Positions 18,657 through 28,459 are shown, counted from the stretch's first letter. The stretch: 64,000 nt of DNA from Massilia aurea (GCF_024753205.1 NZ_JANUGZ010000005.1:1-64000), one strand, 5' to 3'. Program-made: numbers and translations. The notes: a model not told the origin generated them from the sequence alone.

Positions 18657-20354
18657 ATGCAAGGTTTGCTCTGTAGATTTCGACTTTCCACCCTGATGAC
18701 CTTGGCCGTGTGCGCCACAGTGGCACTGACGGTCGCTCTGCTGCTGGCGGTGGTCAACCATTTTGCAGTGCGCCAGGCCAATGCTGAAGCGCAGTTGCGG
18801 CTGCAACAGCTGTCATGGCAAATGCGCGATTCGCTCAACCGAGTGGTCGAGCAGGCCACGGGCGATGCCCGCCTGCTGGCGGCCTTGCCACAAGTGCGCA
18901 ACGCGCGCAGTCCGGCGTCCGCGCGCATTGCGCTCGAAAGCCTGCAGCAGACATTCCCCGATTACGCCTGGATCGGCCTGGCCGACATCGATGGCAAGGT
19001 GACGGCCTCGACCAAAGGCCTGCTCGAAGGCGCGGACGTCAGCGCCCGGCCGTGGTTCAAGTCGGGCCAGGTGGGCGTGCGCGCCACCGATTACCATCCT
19101 GCCGTCATGCTCGAAAAGCTCATGCCCCATGGTAGCGATCCATGGCGCTTTGTCGATGTCTCCACGCCCGTGTTCAGCCACGACGGCGAGATGTTCGCCG
19201 TGCTTGGCCTGCACCTGAGCTGGGACTGGGCACGGCGCCAGGCGCGCAAGCTCTTGACGCCAGCGCTGCGCGAGTACGGCGCCGAGATCCTGGTCGTGCG
19301 CAATGACGGGACGGTCATGCTTGGCCCGCAAGAACTGGTCGAGAAAAAGATTTCAACGGAAAGCCTGCGCCGCGCCAGGCTGGGCGACACGGGCGCGCTG
19401 CGCGAAGCCTGGCCCGATGGTCATACGTATCTCACCGGCTATAGCCAGACGGGCCAGATCGGCAACGAGGCGTCGCTGAACTGGGCGGTGCTGGTGCGCC
19501 AGGACGAAGACAAGGCATTACAGAGCGCCAAGCTGCTGCAGCACCGGATGCTGATGTGGAGCGGATTGCTGGGCGCAGTGCTGGCCGTGGTCGCGGCCTT
19601 GCTGGCGCAGCGCCTGGCGCGTCCGATGACGCGGTTGGGCGAAGCGATCGAGCGGGTGACGGAGGCCACTGCCAGTGGTCACGAGTTGCCGACGATTCCG
19701 CATATCCAGGGCTTCTACGAAGCCAATATGCTGTCGCGCACGATGCGCAACCTGGTCGAGAGCGAAGAGCAATACCGGAGCGCCTTACAGCAGATGAATG
19801 AACACCTGGAATCGAAGGTGGCGCAGCGTACGGCTGAATTGCAGGCACTGCTGCTGCGCGATGTGCTCACGGGCCTGCCGAACCGGCGGGCGCTGCTCGA
19901 AACGCTTCCCGAAGCCATGGGCCGCGCCAGCCGGGGCGGGCGCCCGGCGGCGTTGCTGTTCATCGACATGGATGGCTTCAAGGCGGTCAATGACAACCAC
20001 GGTCACGAAGAAGGCGACGAGCTGCTGCGCCAGTTTGGCGCGCGCCTTGCCGAGTCGATCCGCATGACCGATATGGTCGCGCGCCTGGCGGGTGACGAAT
20101 TCGTCGTCGTGCTGGAAATGCTGACCTCGCGCACCGATGCCGAGGAAACTGCCTGGAAGTTGCTCGACCGCGTGCGCGAGCCGTATGCGCTCAGCACCAC
20201 CGACGTCACCGTGGGCGCCAGCATTGGCGTCGCGGTGTTTGCGCCGGGCGACAAGCCCGATCTCGATGCCTGGCTGGCGCGCGCCGACCATGCCATGTAC
20301 GCCGCCAAGCGCGGCGGCGAGAATGCGGTGGCGCTGGCTGCCGTACCAATATGA
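18657..20354 (+). CDS. Membrane diguanylate cyclase with Cache-type sensor and HAMP
   Basis: About 565 residues. Membrane helix at about 13-33, periplasmic double-Cache-like region (about 40-300, SARPWFKSGQVG as in dCache proteins), second helix at about 300-322, HAMP, short coiled coil, then a GGDEF domain with AGDEF at the active site. The A for the first G is tolerated in many active cyclases; an RxxD inhibitory site is not clearly present. It should make c-di-GMP in response to an external small molecule. The ATG at 18657 lacks a clear ribosome site. Confidence 0.88.
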   Translation: MQGLLCRFRLSTLMTLAVCATVALTVALLLAVVNHFAVRQANAEAQLRLQQLSWQMRDSLNRVVEQATGDARLLAALPQVRNARSPASARIALESLQQTFPDYAWIGLADIDGKVTASTKGLLEGADVSARPWFKSGQVGVRATDYHPAVMLEKLMPHGSDPWRFVDVSTPVFSHDGEMFAVLGLHLSWDWARRQARKLLTPALREYGAEILVVRNDGTVMLGPQELVEKKISTESLRRARLGDTGALREAWPDGHTYLTGYSQTGQIGNEASLNWAVLVRQDEDKALQSAKLLQHRMLMWSGLLGAVLAVVAALLAQRLARPMTRLGEAIERVTEATASGHELPTIPHIQGFYEANMLSRTMRNLVESEEQYRSALQQMNEHLESKVAQRTAELQALLLRDVLTGLPNRRALLETLPEAMGRASRGGRPAALLFIDMDGFKAVNDNHGHEEGDELLRQFGARLAESIRMTDMVARLAGDEFVVVLEMLTSRTDAEETAWKLLDRVREPYALSTTDVTVGASIGVAVFAPGDKPDLDAWLARADHAMYAAKRGGENAVALAAVPI

Positions 20355-20409
20355 GGCGCAGGCTGGCCTTCACGCCCCAAGTTGTCCTTTGCGATTGCCA
20401 GTAGCCTCC

Positions 20410-21141
20410 ATGAATCAGATCAGTCAGATCATTGCCACCATCAAGCGTCAGCTGAAACTGCAGGGGCTGACCTACCGTGATGTTGCCGTTGCGCTCGACT
20501 TGTCCGAGCCGAGCGTCAAGCGCCTGTTCGCCAGCGAGCAATTTACCCTCGACCGGATCGTCGAAATCTGCAGCCTGCTCGGCTTCACGCTGGCCGAGAT
20601 CACGCAGGAAGCCCAGGCCGGCCAGCGCCGCCTGCGTACGCTCAGCGCCGGGCAGGAAGCCGAGCTGGTGTCGGATCCGAAGCTGCTGCTCGTCGCCGTC
20701 TGCGCGCTGAACCACTGGCGCATGCTCGACATCCTTGGCGCCTATGCCCTGACGGAAGCGCAATGCGTGCAGCACCTGCTCCATCTTGACCGCCTGCAAC
20801 TGATCTCGCTCTTGCCGGGTAACCGCATCCGCGTGAACGTGGCGCGCGATTTTGACTGGCTGCCGGATGGCCCGATCCGGGCCTACTTTCGGGAGCAGGG
20901 CTTGCCTGAATTCGTGGCCGGCGCGTTCGGCGGGGTGGGTGAGTCACTCGATTTTGCGCATGGGATGCTGACGGAAAGCGCGCGCGCCAAGCTGCAGCAG
21001 GAGCTGCGCCAGTTGCGCAGCCGCTTTGCGCAATTGCACGACGAAAGCCTGGCCGCGCCGCTTGCGCAGCGGCGTGGTACCGGCTTGCTGCTTGCACTGC
21101 GCGAATGGGAGCCAGCAGGCTTTGCGGAGCTGCGCCGGTAG
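20410..21141 (+). CDS. XRE-family transcriptional regulator
   Basis: 243 residues. N-terminal helix-turn-helix of the Cro/CI type (about 10-65: LTYRDVAVALDLSEPSVKRLFASEQFTLDRIVEIC), followed by a 170-residue region with a second winged-helix-like segment (LTEAQCVQHLLHLDRLQLISLLPGNRIRVN) and a C-terminal helical part. Proteins of this plan occur singly in many Burkholderiales; their ligand is unknown. It follows the diguanylate cyclase by 55 nt in the same direction. Confidence 0.85.
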   Translation: MNQISQIIATIKRQLKLQGLTYRDVAVALDLSEPSVKRLFASEQFTLDRIVEICSLLGFTLAEITQEAQAGQRRLRTLSAGQEAELVSDPKLLLVAVCALNHWRMLDILGAYALTEAQCVQHLLHLDRLQLISLLPGNRIRVNVARDFDWLPDGPIRAYFREQGLPEFVAGAFGGVGESLDFAHGMLTESARAKLQQELRQLRSRFAQLHDESLAAPLAQRRGTGLLLALREWEPAGFAELRR

Positions 21142-21276
21142 AGTATGATCGATTGCATCTGCTGCACAGTACCGGAGCGGAGCGGAAGCAGGCGATTCTG
21201 TGAAGTAATGTGAAGTAATAGACAGATGGGTTCGCGACATTTCGCGGATAGTAGGTGTCAGGGAGAGAGTGACGCC

Positions 21277-22254
21277 ATGAAAATGTCTTTCATCGCTATG
21301 GCCGTGCTGGGTTCAAGTGCGGTATGTGCTTCGGCACAGGAGTCGGCGGCCACCGCAAGGGGCGCCGGTAGTGTTGCGATCCCTGAAACCGTGTGCGCGC
21401 AGGATTGTCTGGCCCAACTCCAGTTGGCCGTGCGCGCCGATGACGCGAATGCGCCCACCGGCACTGCCATCTTTACCCATGAAACTGCCACTGAGCCGCA
21501 GCAGGCCGCCGAGCGCGTCGGCGCCGGCACGCTCACCGTTGGCCGGCAATTCAATATCGATTACACGACGCTCAATGACGTTGGCGACCCGTTTCACGGT
21601 GGCCTGGCCGCCCAGGCTGCGCCACGCGGCGCCCGCGCCGACGACAGCGTCGCCTACGAAGGCAAGCTTGCCGGCGTGTCGACCGGCGCCAAGTGGGGCA
21701 AGGGCGACGTCGACGGTTCGCCGTCGGGCCGCGCCTGGGGCATGTCGGTCGGCGTCAATCTGGGACCGCTGACGCTTCGCGCTGCCCATCAGAACCGCAA
21801 TGTGGCCAAGGTCACGCGCTACGACCAGGTCGACATCACGATGGCGGCCAAGAATTCCATCGTTGCCGCCAATATGCGCTTCGACTGGGGCACGGCGTAC
21901 GCCGCCTACAGCGCCAGCCGCGGCTGGGGCAGCTCGCCGCTTTTCAATCCCGATAATCCCTACAGCGCGGGCGTGGCCGCCACGCGTTCCACCAACAGCC
22001 GCGACGTGCTGGCCGGCGTGGCCGTGCCCATGAGTCACTCGACGACGCTGCTGGCCTCCTACATCCGTCGCAATGATCGCGACCTGTCCAACCGCGATGC
22101 GCGCCAGGTCGCCGTCGGCGCCAGCTACGCCGTCTCGCGGCGCATGGATTTCTACGCCGCGTATTCGCGCATCCAGCATCTGGCCGGCGTGCATCTGGGC
22201 GTCAAGCCGGGCAATGGCTCGTCGCTCAACGTCGGGATGCGACGCTCGTTCTGA
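21277..22254 (+). CDS. Outer-membrane porin
   Basis: 325 residues with an N-terminal signal peptide (about 1-20, ending ASA). The mature protein is rich in alternating hydrophobic/polar strands and ends in Phe (GMRRSF), the outer-membrane assembly signal. SVAYEGKLAGVSTGAKW and MDFYAAYSRI resemble Burkholderiales Gram-negative porins, but the protein is somewhat shorter than the usual 340-400 residues. ATG 21277 has GGGAGAG upstream. Confidence 0.8.
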   Translation: MKMSFIAMAVLGSSAVCASAQESAATARGAGSVAIPETVCAQDCLAQLQLAVRADDANAPTGTAIFTHETATEPQQAAERVGAGTLTVGRQFNIDYTTLNDVGDPFHGGLAAQAAPRGARADDSVAYEGKLAGVSTGAKWGKGDVDGSPSGRAWGMSVGVNLGPLTLRAAHQNRNVAKVTRYDQVDITMAAKNSIVAANMRFDWGTAYAAYSASRGWGSSPLFNPDNPYSAGVAATRSTNSRDVLAGVAVPMSHSTTLLASYIRRNDRDLSNRDARQVAVGASYAVSRRMDFYAAYSRIQHLAGVHLGVKPGNGSSLNVGMRRSF

Positions 22255-22353
22255 TCACAGCGTGCCCGTTCGTGCGCCGGCCCTGCGTTGCGACAGGAAT
22301 CGGCAAAATTCAGTAATGTGTCTCCATGGTTCATTAACTATTGAGGAGACCTT

Positions 22354-22788
22354 ATGACTGGTACCAGCACACTTGATCCGGATAACTTCCCTGAAGCACC
22401 AGACCGCAGCCTGGGCAAGGGCCATGGCGTCGACGCACTCGGCCCGAGCGACTTGTCGGACACCGGCAGCGACGTCGTGGGCGGCCCTGGCTTTGCCAGC
22501 AATATCGATCCTGAGCAGACGCTCGACTTCGACGGCGGCACCACGTCCGACCTCGAAGCCGGTCACGCAGGTGAAACGGCCGGGCCTGATGTGGGCGACG
22601 CCGATTTCTCGGGCGACAGCGATCGCAGCGGCACGGGTGAACGCGCCGCAGCCGGGCGCGACGCGGTTGTCAGGGACGGCGCCGACATCGACACCGACCG
22701 CATCGAATCCATCCCCGATCTGCCGCTGACCGAGGATGACACCGACTTCTTAACGAGTCTTCCGCCGGGTCAGGACGTAAGCCGCTAA
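22354..22788 (+). CDS. Acidic, probably disordered hypothetical protein
   Basis: 144 residues, extremely rich in Asp, Gly and Ser, with no hydrophobic core, so likely intrinsically disordered. It begins MTGTSTLDPDNFPEAPDRSLGKGHG and ends LTEDDTDFLTSLPPGQDVSR. The family is not one I can name. GAGGAG precedes the ATG. Its last 39 bases overlap the 3' end of the convergent SDR gene. Confidence 0.7.
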   Translation: MTGTSTLDPDNFPEAPDRSLGKGHGVDALGPSDLSDTGSDVVGGPGFASNIDPEQTLDFDGGTTSDLEAGHAGETAGPDVGDADFSGDSDRSGTGERAAAGRDAVVRDGADIDTDRIESIPDLPLTEDDTDFLTSLPPGQDVSR

Positions 22789-23772
22789 CAAGGCGCCGCT
22801 GCCCAACAGGGCAGCGTTGATGTATTTCGAGCGCAGCGCCGCCGCCGTGTATTCGCTGTGCTCGATGACGTGATGTGGCGAGCCCTGGCGCTCGCGCAGT
22901 TCACGCGTGTAGTCGGGCTTGTGCAAGGCGTCGCGCCGGCTTGGGTCGGTGTCGACGTCCAGCTTCTGGTTCACAAACATCGTCGCCTGCAGGAATTTAT
23001 CGAACACGCGTGGCAGCAGGCGCGCTCCCGTCGAATTCATCTTGGCCGCACCGCCGACGAACACGTCGCGCTTCGGATGCTGGGCCGCATACAAGATCGC
23101 ATCAGCAACGATTTCTGGCGCGTAGACCGGCGCCGGCAGCTTCGGTTCCTTGTCCATATAATTTTTCGCGTGCACGGCAAACATCGTGTCGATCCCGGTC
23201 GGCTTGATCAGCGTGACCGACATCGGTGCGCCTTCCTTGTCCAGTTCGATGCGCAGCGAATCCGTGAAGCCCTTCACGGCGTGCTTGGACGCCGCGTACA
23301 TGCCTTGCAGCGGAATCGCATGGTCCGACAGCTCACTCCCCAGGTTGATCAGCGCGCCGCCGCCGCGCAGCTTCATGCGCTTGACCGCTTCCATCGAGCC
23401 ATTGACCACGCCCCAGAAGTTGGTCTGGAACAGGCGGTGGTGGTCTTCGGGCGCCACATCTTCCATCCGGCCGAAGATCGAGATGCCCGCGTTGTTGATC
23501 CAGGTGTCGATACGGCCGAAGCGCTCGATGGCGGCGTCGCCGATGCGCGCCACATCGTCGATATTGCCCACGTCCGCCGTGACAGTGACGACCTCGGCGC
23601 CGTTTGTGGTCAGTTCTTCCGCCAGGTGGGCGAGGGCGTCGTCGGCGCGTGCCGCCAGCACCAGCTTGGCGCCGCGTTCGGCGGCCATGCGCGCCGTGGT
23701 CAGGCCGATGCCGCTGGTGGCGCCCGTGATGACGATGACTTGCTCATTGATTTTCTTCAGTTTGACTGACAT
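22750..23772 (-). CDS. Short-chain dehydrogenase/reductase with C-terminal extension
   Basis: 340 residues. A classical SDR: NAD(P)-binding TGATSGIG at about 16-23, NNAG at about 90, catalytic Ser and YAASKHA (Tyr-x3-Lys). The last 90 residues go beyond the usual 250 and end in a hydrophobic stretch (YINAALLGSGALLAAYVL) that may anchor it to the membrane, followed by basic residues. Substrate unknown. The 3' end overlaps the convergent acidic-protein gene. Confidence 0.88.
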   Translation of the reverse strand: MSVKLKKINEQVIVITGATSGIGLTTARMAAERGAKLVLAARADDALAHLAEELTTNGAEVVTVTADVGNIDDVARIGDAAIERFGRIDTWINNAGISIFGRMEDVAPEDHHRLFQTNFWGVVNGSMEAVKRMKLRGGGALINLGSELSDHAIPLQGMYAASKHAVKGFTDSLRIELDKEGAPMSVTLIKPTGIDTMFAVHAKNYMDKEPKLPAPVYAPEIVADAILYAAQHPKRDVFVGGAAKMNSTGARLLPRVFDKFLQATMFVNQKLDVDTDPSRRDALHKPDYTRELRERQGSPHHVIEHSEYTAAALRSKYINAALLGSGALLAAYVLTRRKTR

Positions 23773-23904
23773 GGATGATCCTTTTTTGCTTTGATTTGGT
23801 CGAGGAGGGAGTTATTGAAATGATCACTTCGTGTTGCATAGTGATATTTCAAGAGAAAACGTGGCGCGCGGGTGACGGGGCGGTGCAGGCAGACGTTCCA
23901 TGAC

Positions 23905-23942
23905 AAAAAACGCCGTTCCCACACGATGCGGGAACGGCGTTT
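23905..23942 (-). terminator. Terminator of the sulfate-binding protein gene
   Basis: 13-bp stem (23908-23920 with 23930-23942); on the minus strand it is followed by a T run. Confidence 0.9.
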
Positions 23943-23990
23943 CAAGAGGACTGCGCGGCTGCAGGTACAGCAGGCGAGCAGGCGAGCAGG

Positions 23991-24992
23991 TTATTTCTTG
24001 GAATAAATCTGATCGAACACACCGCCATCGGCAAAGTGGGTTTTCTGCGCTGCGGTCCAGCCGCCGAAATCGCTGATCTGGAACAGCTTGATCTGCGGGA
24101 ACTGCGACGCGTATTTCTTGGCAAATTTCTCGACCGACGGGCGGTAGTAGTTCTTGGCGATGATGTCCTGGCCCTGGTCGCCGTACAAAAATTCGAGGTA
24201 AGCCTGCGCCACCGGCCGCGTGCCGCGCTTGTCGACGGTCTTGTCGACCACGGCCACCGGCGGCTCGGCCAGGATGCTGACCGACGGTGCGACGATTTCG
24301 AACTTGTCCGGGCCGAGTTCACGCAGCGCCAGCAGTGCCTCGTTTTCCCAGGCCAGCAGCACGTCGCCGATGCCACGCTCGACGAAGGTCGTGGTGGCGC
24401 CGCGGGCGCCCGAATCGAGCACTGGCACGTTCTTGTACAGGCGCGCCAGATAGTCACGCGCCTTGGCGTCGGTGCCGCCCGGCTGGCGCAGCGCGTAGCC
24501 GTAAGCCGCCAGGTGGTTCCAGCGCGCGCCGCCCGACGTTTTTGGATTCGGCGTGATCACCGAGACGCCCGGTTTGACGAGGTCGCCCCAGTCGCGGATC
24601 TGTTTTGGATTGCCCTTGCGCACCAGGAACACGATGGTCGACGTGTACGGCGCGCTGCGGTATTTGAGCTTTTGTTCCCAGCCTGGATTGATCAGGCCCT
24701 TGTCGCGAATGGCGTCGATGTCGTATGCCAGCGCGAGGGTGACGACATCGGCCTGCAGGCCATCGATCACCGAGCGCGCCTGTTTGCCTGAGCCGCCGTG
24801 CGATTGCTTGATCGTGACGTTGTCGCCGGTCTTTGCTTTCCAGTGCTTGGCAAATGCCGCATCGAACTCGTGGTACAGCTCGCGCGTCGGATCATACGAT
24901 ACGTTGAGCAGGCTGATGTCGGCGGCAAATACAGGCGCGTGCGCCAAAAGGGTCAGGGCTGCCAGCGAGCTGATGAAGGTTTTGCGAAGCAT
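23991..24992 (-). CDS. sbp: Sulfate ABC transporter periplasmic substrate-binding protein
   Basis: 333 residues with signal peptide (cleavage near PVFA-ADIS). Family markers: [50 protein letters not shown] and [25 protein letters not shown]. It binds sulfate (or thiosulfate) for a CysTWA-type importer. The permease and ATPase genes are not adjacent, so it is an orphan binding protein here. It ends in its own terminator. Confidence 0.94.
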   Translation of the reverse strand: MLRKTFISSLAALTLLAHAPVFAADISLLNVSYDPTRELYHEFDAAFAKHWKAKTGDNVTIKQSHGGSGKQARSVIDGLQADVVTLALAYDIDAIRDKGLINPGWEQKLKYRSAPYTSTIVFLVRKGNPKQIRDWGDLVKPGVSVITPNPKTSGGARWNHLAAYGYALRQPGGTDAKARDYLARLYKNVPVLDSGARGATTTFVERGIGDVLLAWENEALLALRELGPDKFEIVAPSVSILAEPPVAVVDKTVDKRGTRPVAQAYLEFLYGDQGQDIIAKNYYRPSVEKFAKKYASQFPQIKLFQISDFGGWTAAQKTHFADGGVFDQIYSKK

Positions 24993-25102
24993 CGAGTGTC
25001 TTTCTTCAGGTTAGAGACGGTAGAGTACGGTCTCGGCCTGTAGAAAGAAAACGAATAAATTCAAGCAACCTTATACGATTTCTGCGCCGGCACAGGTGCG
25101 GC

Positions 25103-25315
25103 TCAGTTTGCCTTGGACAGGATGACGAGCCAGCGGCGGAACAGCAGGATCTCAACGTGGCCGGCTTCGACGCCCGTATCGCACTCGATGACCGGATTCA
25201 CGGCGTAGAAACGCTTGCGGAAGTCGCGGGTCACCAGGATTTCACGACGGCCAATGCGGACCATGAAAGGGGTCGGGGCGTGTTCCATACCAAAAGAGCT
25301 ATTGAGCGTGGTCAT
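25103..25315 (-). CDS. Small orphan protein under LexA-type control
   Basis: 70 residues, not recognised: a basic middle (RIGRREILVTRDFRKRFYAV) and a hydrophobic C-terminus (VEILLFRRWLVILSKAN). No signal peptide and no named motif. ATG 25315 was chosen for AGGAA upstream. Its promoter (-35 TTGATT, 16-nt spacer, -10 TATTCT) is covered by two CTGT-N8-ACAG boxes, so it is probably DNA-damage induced. Single gene, divergent from the PAP2 phosphatase. Confidence 0.75.
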   Translation of the reverse strand: MTTLNSSFGMEHAPTPFMVRIGRREILVTRDFRKRFYAVNPVIECDTGVEAGHVEILLFRRWLVILSKAN

Positions 25316-25353
25316 GTTCGTTTCCTCGTATCGAGTGGTTATGCAGTGAGGTA

Positions 25354-25381
25354 AGAATACCATAACTACTGTATGAATCAA
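25354..25381 (-). promoter_or_regulatory. Promoter of the orphan small gene
   Basis: TTGATT (25376-25381) and TATTCT (25354-25359) on the minus strand with a 16-nt spacer, 40 nt before the start codon. Confidence 0.55.
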
Positions 25382-25405
25382 CAGTTACTGTTCGGGCATA
25401 CAGTA
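25367..25405. promoter_or_regulatory. Two tandem LexA (SOS) boxes
   Basis: CTGT-N8-ACAG occurs at 25369-25384 and again at 25388-25403, both flanked by TA on the left and the second also by TA on the right, matching the proteobacterial LexA consensus. Centres are 19 bp apart. The first overlaps the -35 of the minus-strand promoter. Confidence 0.75.
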
Positions 25406-25455
25406 GTTTTTGCTGTGTGTGGTATTTTCGCCAAGTCAGTCATAATCGCGTCATC

Positions 25456-26205
25456 ATGACCAAAACACTGCCTCGCCTCCAGCGCTTTGCCGCCAACCGC
25501 TTCTCCGCCGAGGGCGAATACGGGCTGCACCTGACCATCGGCGTGGCGCTGCTGCTCGCTGCGATGGCCGTGTTCGCCCAGCTTGCAGGCGCCGTCGTGG
25601 CTGGCGCGCCAATTACCCAGTTCGACGCCGAGATCGCCAACTGGCTGCACCTTCATGCGCGCCAGGGCGGGCTGTTGCGCGATGTGCTCCTGCTCATCAC
25701 CCACATCCACAGCACGCCGGGCATCCTCATCATGGCCTTCTGCGCGGCGCTGTGGCTGTATCGCAGCGGTCACCGTTACTGGACGATGGCAGTCATCGCC
25801 AGCGTGCCCGGCGGCATGCTGCTCAACGTCGCGCTCAAGCACACGTTCGAGCGCGCGCGGCCGCACTTCGACGAGCCGATCGTTACGTTGACCACCTACA
25901 GTTTCCCCAGCGGGCACACGATGGCCGCCACCGTGCTGTATGGCGTGCTGGCCTGTTATTTTGCGCGCCGCGCCCATACATGGCCGGGCAGGGTGCTGCC
26001 GTTCGTGCTGGCAGCCCTGATGATCGGCGCCGTGGCGTTTTCGCGCATGTATCTCGGCGCGCACTATCTCACCGACATCCTCGCCGCACTGACGGAGGGC
26101 TGCGGCTGGCTCGCGATCTGCATCGGCGGCACCGCCACCCTCAATCGCCGCCGCAGGGCCCGTGAACGGCGCCAGTCCGGCGCGACCTCACCTCAAGACA
26201 TGTAA
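25456..26205 (+). CDS. PAP2-family membrane phosphatase
   Basis: 249 residues, about six membrane helices. PAP2 signatures: KHTFERARP (about 137), YSFPSGHTM (about 155) and SRMYLGAHYLTDI (about 200). Likely an undecaprenyl- or phosphatidic-acid phosphatase acting at the periplasmic face. The following metallophosphoesterase starts 11 nt after the stop, so they are co-transcribed. Confidence 0.9.
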   Translation: MTKTLPRLQRFAANRFSAEGEYGLHLTIGVALLLAAMAVFAQLAGAVVAGAPITQFDAEIANWLHLHARQGGLLRDVLLLITHIHSTPGILIMAFCAALWLYRSGHRYWTMAVIASVPGGMLLNVALKHTFERARPHFDEPIVTLTTYSFPSGHTMAATVLYGVLACYFARRAHTWPGRVLPFVLAALMIGAVAFSRMYLGAHYLTDILAALTEGCGWLAICIGGTATLNRRRRARERRQSGATSPQDM

Positions 26206-26216
26206 GGAATTTTTCG

Positions 26217-27053
26217 ATGCGCACTCTCGTTCACCTTTCCGACCTGCACTTTGGCCGCGTCGACCAGGCCCTGCTCGGTCCATTGCGCGAGCTCGTGCAC
26301 AGCATCGCGGCCGACGTCGTCGTCATTTCGGGCGACCTGACCCAGCGCGCCAAGGTCGAAGAATTCGAGGAGGCGCGCGCGTTTCTCGATTCGCTGCCGG
26401 GGCCGCAGATCGTCGTGCCGGGCAACCATGACATTTCGCTGTACAACGTGCTGCGCCGTTTCGCCCGGCCGCTGTCGCGCTATCGCCGCTACATCACCGA
26501 CGATCTCGAGCCGGTCTTCATCGACGACGAGATCGCCGTCGTTGGCATCAACACGGCCCGTTCGCTGACCATCAAGGACGGGCGCGTCAGCCACGAGCAG
26601 ATCGCCGCGCTGCGCGAGCGCCTGAGCGGCCTGAGCCCCGACGTCACGCGCATCGTCGTCACGCACCACCCGTTCGACTTGCCCGATCATTTCGAAAAGC
26701 GCGACCTGGTCGTGCGCGCGCCGCTGGCGATGGAAGTGTTTGCCGAAACCGGCGTCGATATCCTGATGGCCGGGCACATGCATGCCAGCCACGCCGGTAG
26801 CACGGCGGCGCGTTACCAGATCGATGCTTACGCGGCGCTGGTGATCCAGGCCGGCACGGCAACCTCGACGCGTGGGCGCGGCGAAGTCAATTCATTCAAT
26901 GTGGTGCGGGTCGACGCGCAGCGGGTCGAGATCGACCGCTACGGGTGGGACGCGGTGGGCGGCAAGTTTGAAGTGGTCAATACCGAAAAGTTCATGCAGG
27001 CAGGCAGTGTCTGGTCGCCGCACACCGACGGCATGCTGGCGGCGGGGCTCTGA
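26217..27053 (+). CDS. Calcineurin-type metallophosphoesterase
   Basis: 278 residues, cytosolic. All metal-binding motifs of the family are visible: LSDLHFG (DxH), VISGDLTQ (GDxxx), VPGNHDI (GNHD), THHPF and AGHMHAS. Related to CpdA-like and 3',5'-cyclic phosphodiesterases, but the substrate is uncertain. Operonic with the PAP2 gene. Confidence 0.9.
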   Translation: MRTLVHLSDLHFGRVDQALLGPLRELVHSIAADVVVISGDLTQRAKVEEFEEARAFLDSLPGPQIVVPGNHDISLYNVLRRFARPLSRYRRYITDDLEPVFIDDEIAVVGINTARSLTIKDGRVSHEQIAALRERLSGLSPDVTRIVVTHHPFDLPDHFEKRDLVVRAPLAMEVFAETGVDILMAGHMHASHAGSTAARYQIDAYAALVIQAGTATSTRGRGEVNSFNVVRVDAQRVEIDRYGWDAVGGKFEVVNTEKFMQAGSVWSPHTDGMLAAGL

Positions 27054-27070
27054 GGCCCCGCCAGGCGCGC

Positions 27071-28459
27071 TCAGATCCAGTATTCGGTCAGGCGCGCCAT
27101 CGCTTCGCGCAGGCGGTCGGACCATGGCCGCCGCTTCCAGGCGTCGAGCTTGATTTCCTTCGAATGGACGACGTCCTCCTTGAACGCCGCCTCCATCTCG
27201 CGCCCGAAGGCCGGATCCAGCACGACCACATTGACTTCGTAGTTGTGGATGAAACTGCGGCGGTCGATATTGGCCGAGCCGATGGAGGACCACATGCCAT
27301 CGATCACTGTGGTCTTGGCATGCAGGACCGCCACCTGCAACTGGTGGATGCGCACACCGCCCGCGAGCAGCTCTTCGTAGAACGATTCGCCCGCATGCCG
27401 GATGAAGCCGTGATCGGACACGCCCGGCAGCACGAGCTGCACGTCCACGCCGCGTTTGGCGGCAGCGATGAGGCCGTCGACGATCTGGCGGTCCGGCACG
27501 AAGTAGGCGGCCGTCAGGTAGATCGATTTCTTCGATTCGCCGATGGCGACGACGAGTGACTTGTAGATGGATGAATCGTGGTCTGGCGACGTGGCCAGCA
27601 CGCGCACCACCTTGTCGCCCGCTGGCGCCAGTTGCGGGAAATAATCGATTTGCGGCAATTCACCGGCGTCCTGGTGCACCCAGTTGTCGATGAATGCCCA
27701 CTGCAGCGCGCCGACGGCAGGGCCCTGGATCTTGATGTGCGTGTCGCGCCAGCCGACCTTGTCCTGGCTCACGTCGTCCGGACGCTTCTTGGACCGGAAC
27801 AGCGAGCTGTTGGCGTAGGTGCTGCTGATATTGATGCCGCCGGTGAAGGCCACCAGCCCGTCGACGATCATGATCTTGCGGTGATCGCGGTTGTTCAGCG
27901 CCCATTTACCGGGGCGCTTGGTCGGGTCAACCGGATTGAAGACCAGCACGTTCACGCCCGCCTGACGCAGCCGGTCAAAGAATTCCTTCGGTGTGGCCAG
28001 CGTGCCGACCCCGTCGACCATGATATTGACCACCACGCCTTCGCTGCGTTTCTGCATCAGGATCTCGGCAAACTGCCCGCCAATCTCGTCGTGGTCAAAG
28101 ATATAGGTTTCCAGATTGATCGATTTTTTGGCCGCGCGCGCCGCTTCCATCATCGCGCGCATCGTTGCCGGGCCGTCGAACAGCAGCGTGACGGCATTGC
28201 CGGCGATCATCGGCACCCCGGTAGCCTGTTCTTCCAGTACCGCCAGCCCCTTGAGATCGGTCGACGCGCGCGCCCAGCGCCGCTTGAGCAGCGCTGCCGC
28301 CTGTTTCTGCTTGAGTTCGCCATGCTGCGTCGTGACCGTCGGCGTCGATTGACCAGGCGCCCCGGTCATCGTGCTCGCATCGGGCAGTGACTTGCAGGCC
28401 GTCACCGCGCAGGCGAGAGCGGCGATGGCACACCAGGCGGCGAAGCGCTGTTTGATCAT
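27071..28459 (-). CDS. Phospholipase D-like lipoprotein (cardiolipin synthase type)
   Basis: 462 residues with a lipobox signal (AALACAVTAC, Cys22). Two HKD motifs: HRKIMIVD in the middle and HAKTTVID toward the C-terminus, the arrangement of ClsB/ClsC-like cardiolipin synthases. Predicted to join phospholipids at the periplasmic membrane face. It begins inside the stop codon of the upstream PF10136 gene (ATGA), so they form a coupled pair. Confidence 0.88.
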   Translation of the reverse strand: MIKQRFAAWCAIAALACAVTACKSLPDASTMTGAPGQSTPTVTTQHGELKQKQAAALLKRRWARASTDLKGLAVLEEQATGVPMIAGNAVTLLFDGPATMRAMMEAARAAKKSINLETYIFDHDEIGGQFAEILMQKRSEGVVVNIMVDGVGTLATPKEFFDRLRQAGVNVLVFNPVDPTKRPGKWALNNRDHRKIMIVDGLVAFTGGINISSTYANSSLFRSKKRPDDVSQDKVGWRDTHIKIQGPAVGALQWAFIDNWVHQDAGELPQIDYFPQLAPAGDKVVRVLATSPDHDSSIYKSLVVAIGESKKSIYLTAAYFVPDRQIVDGLIAAAKRGVDVQLVLPGVSDHGFIRHAGESFYEELLAGGVRIHQLQVAVLHAKTTVIDGMWSSIGSANIDRRSFIHNYEVNVVVLDPAFGREMEAAFKEDVVHSKEIKLDAWKRRPWSDRLREAMARLTEYWI

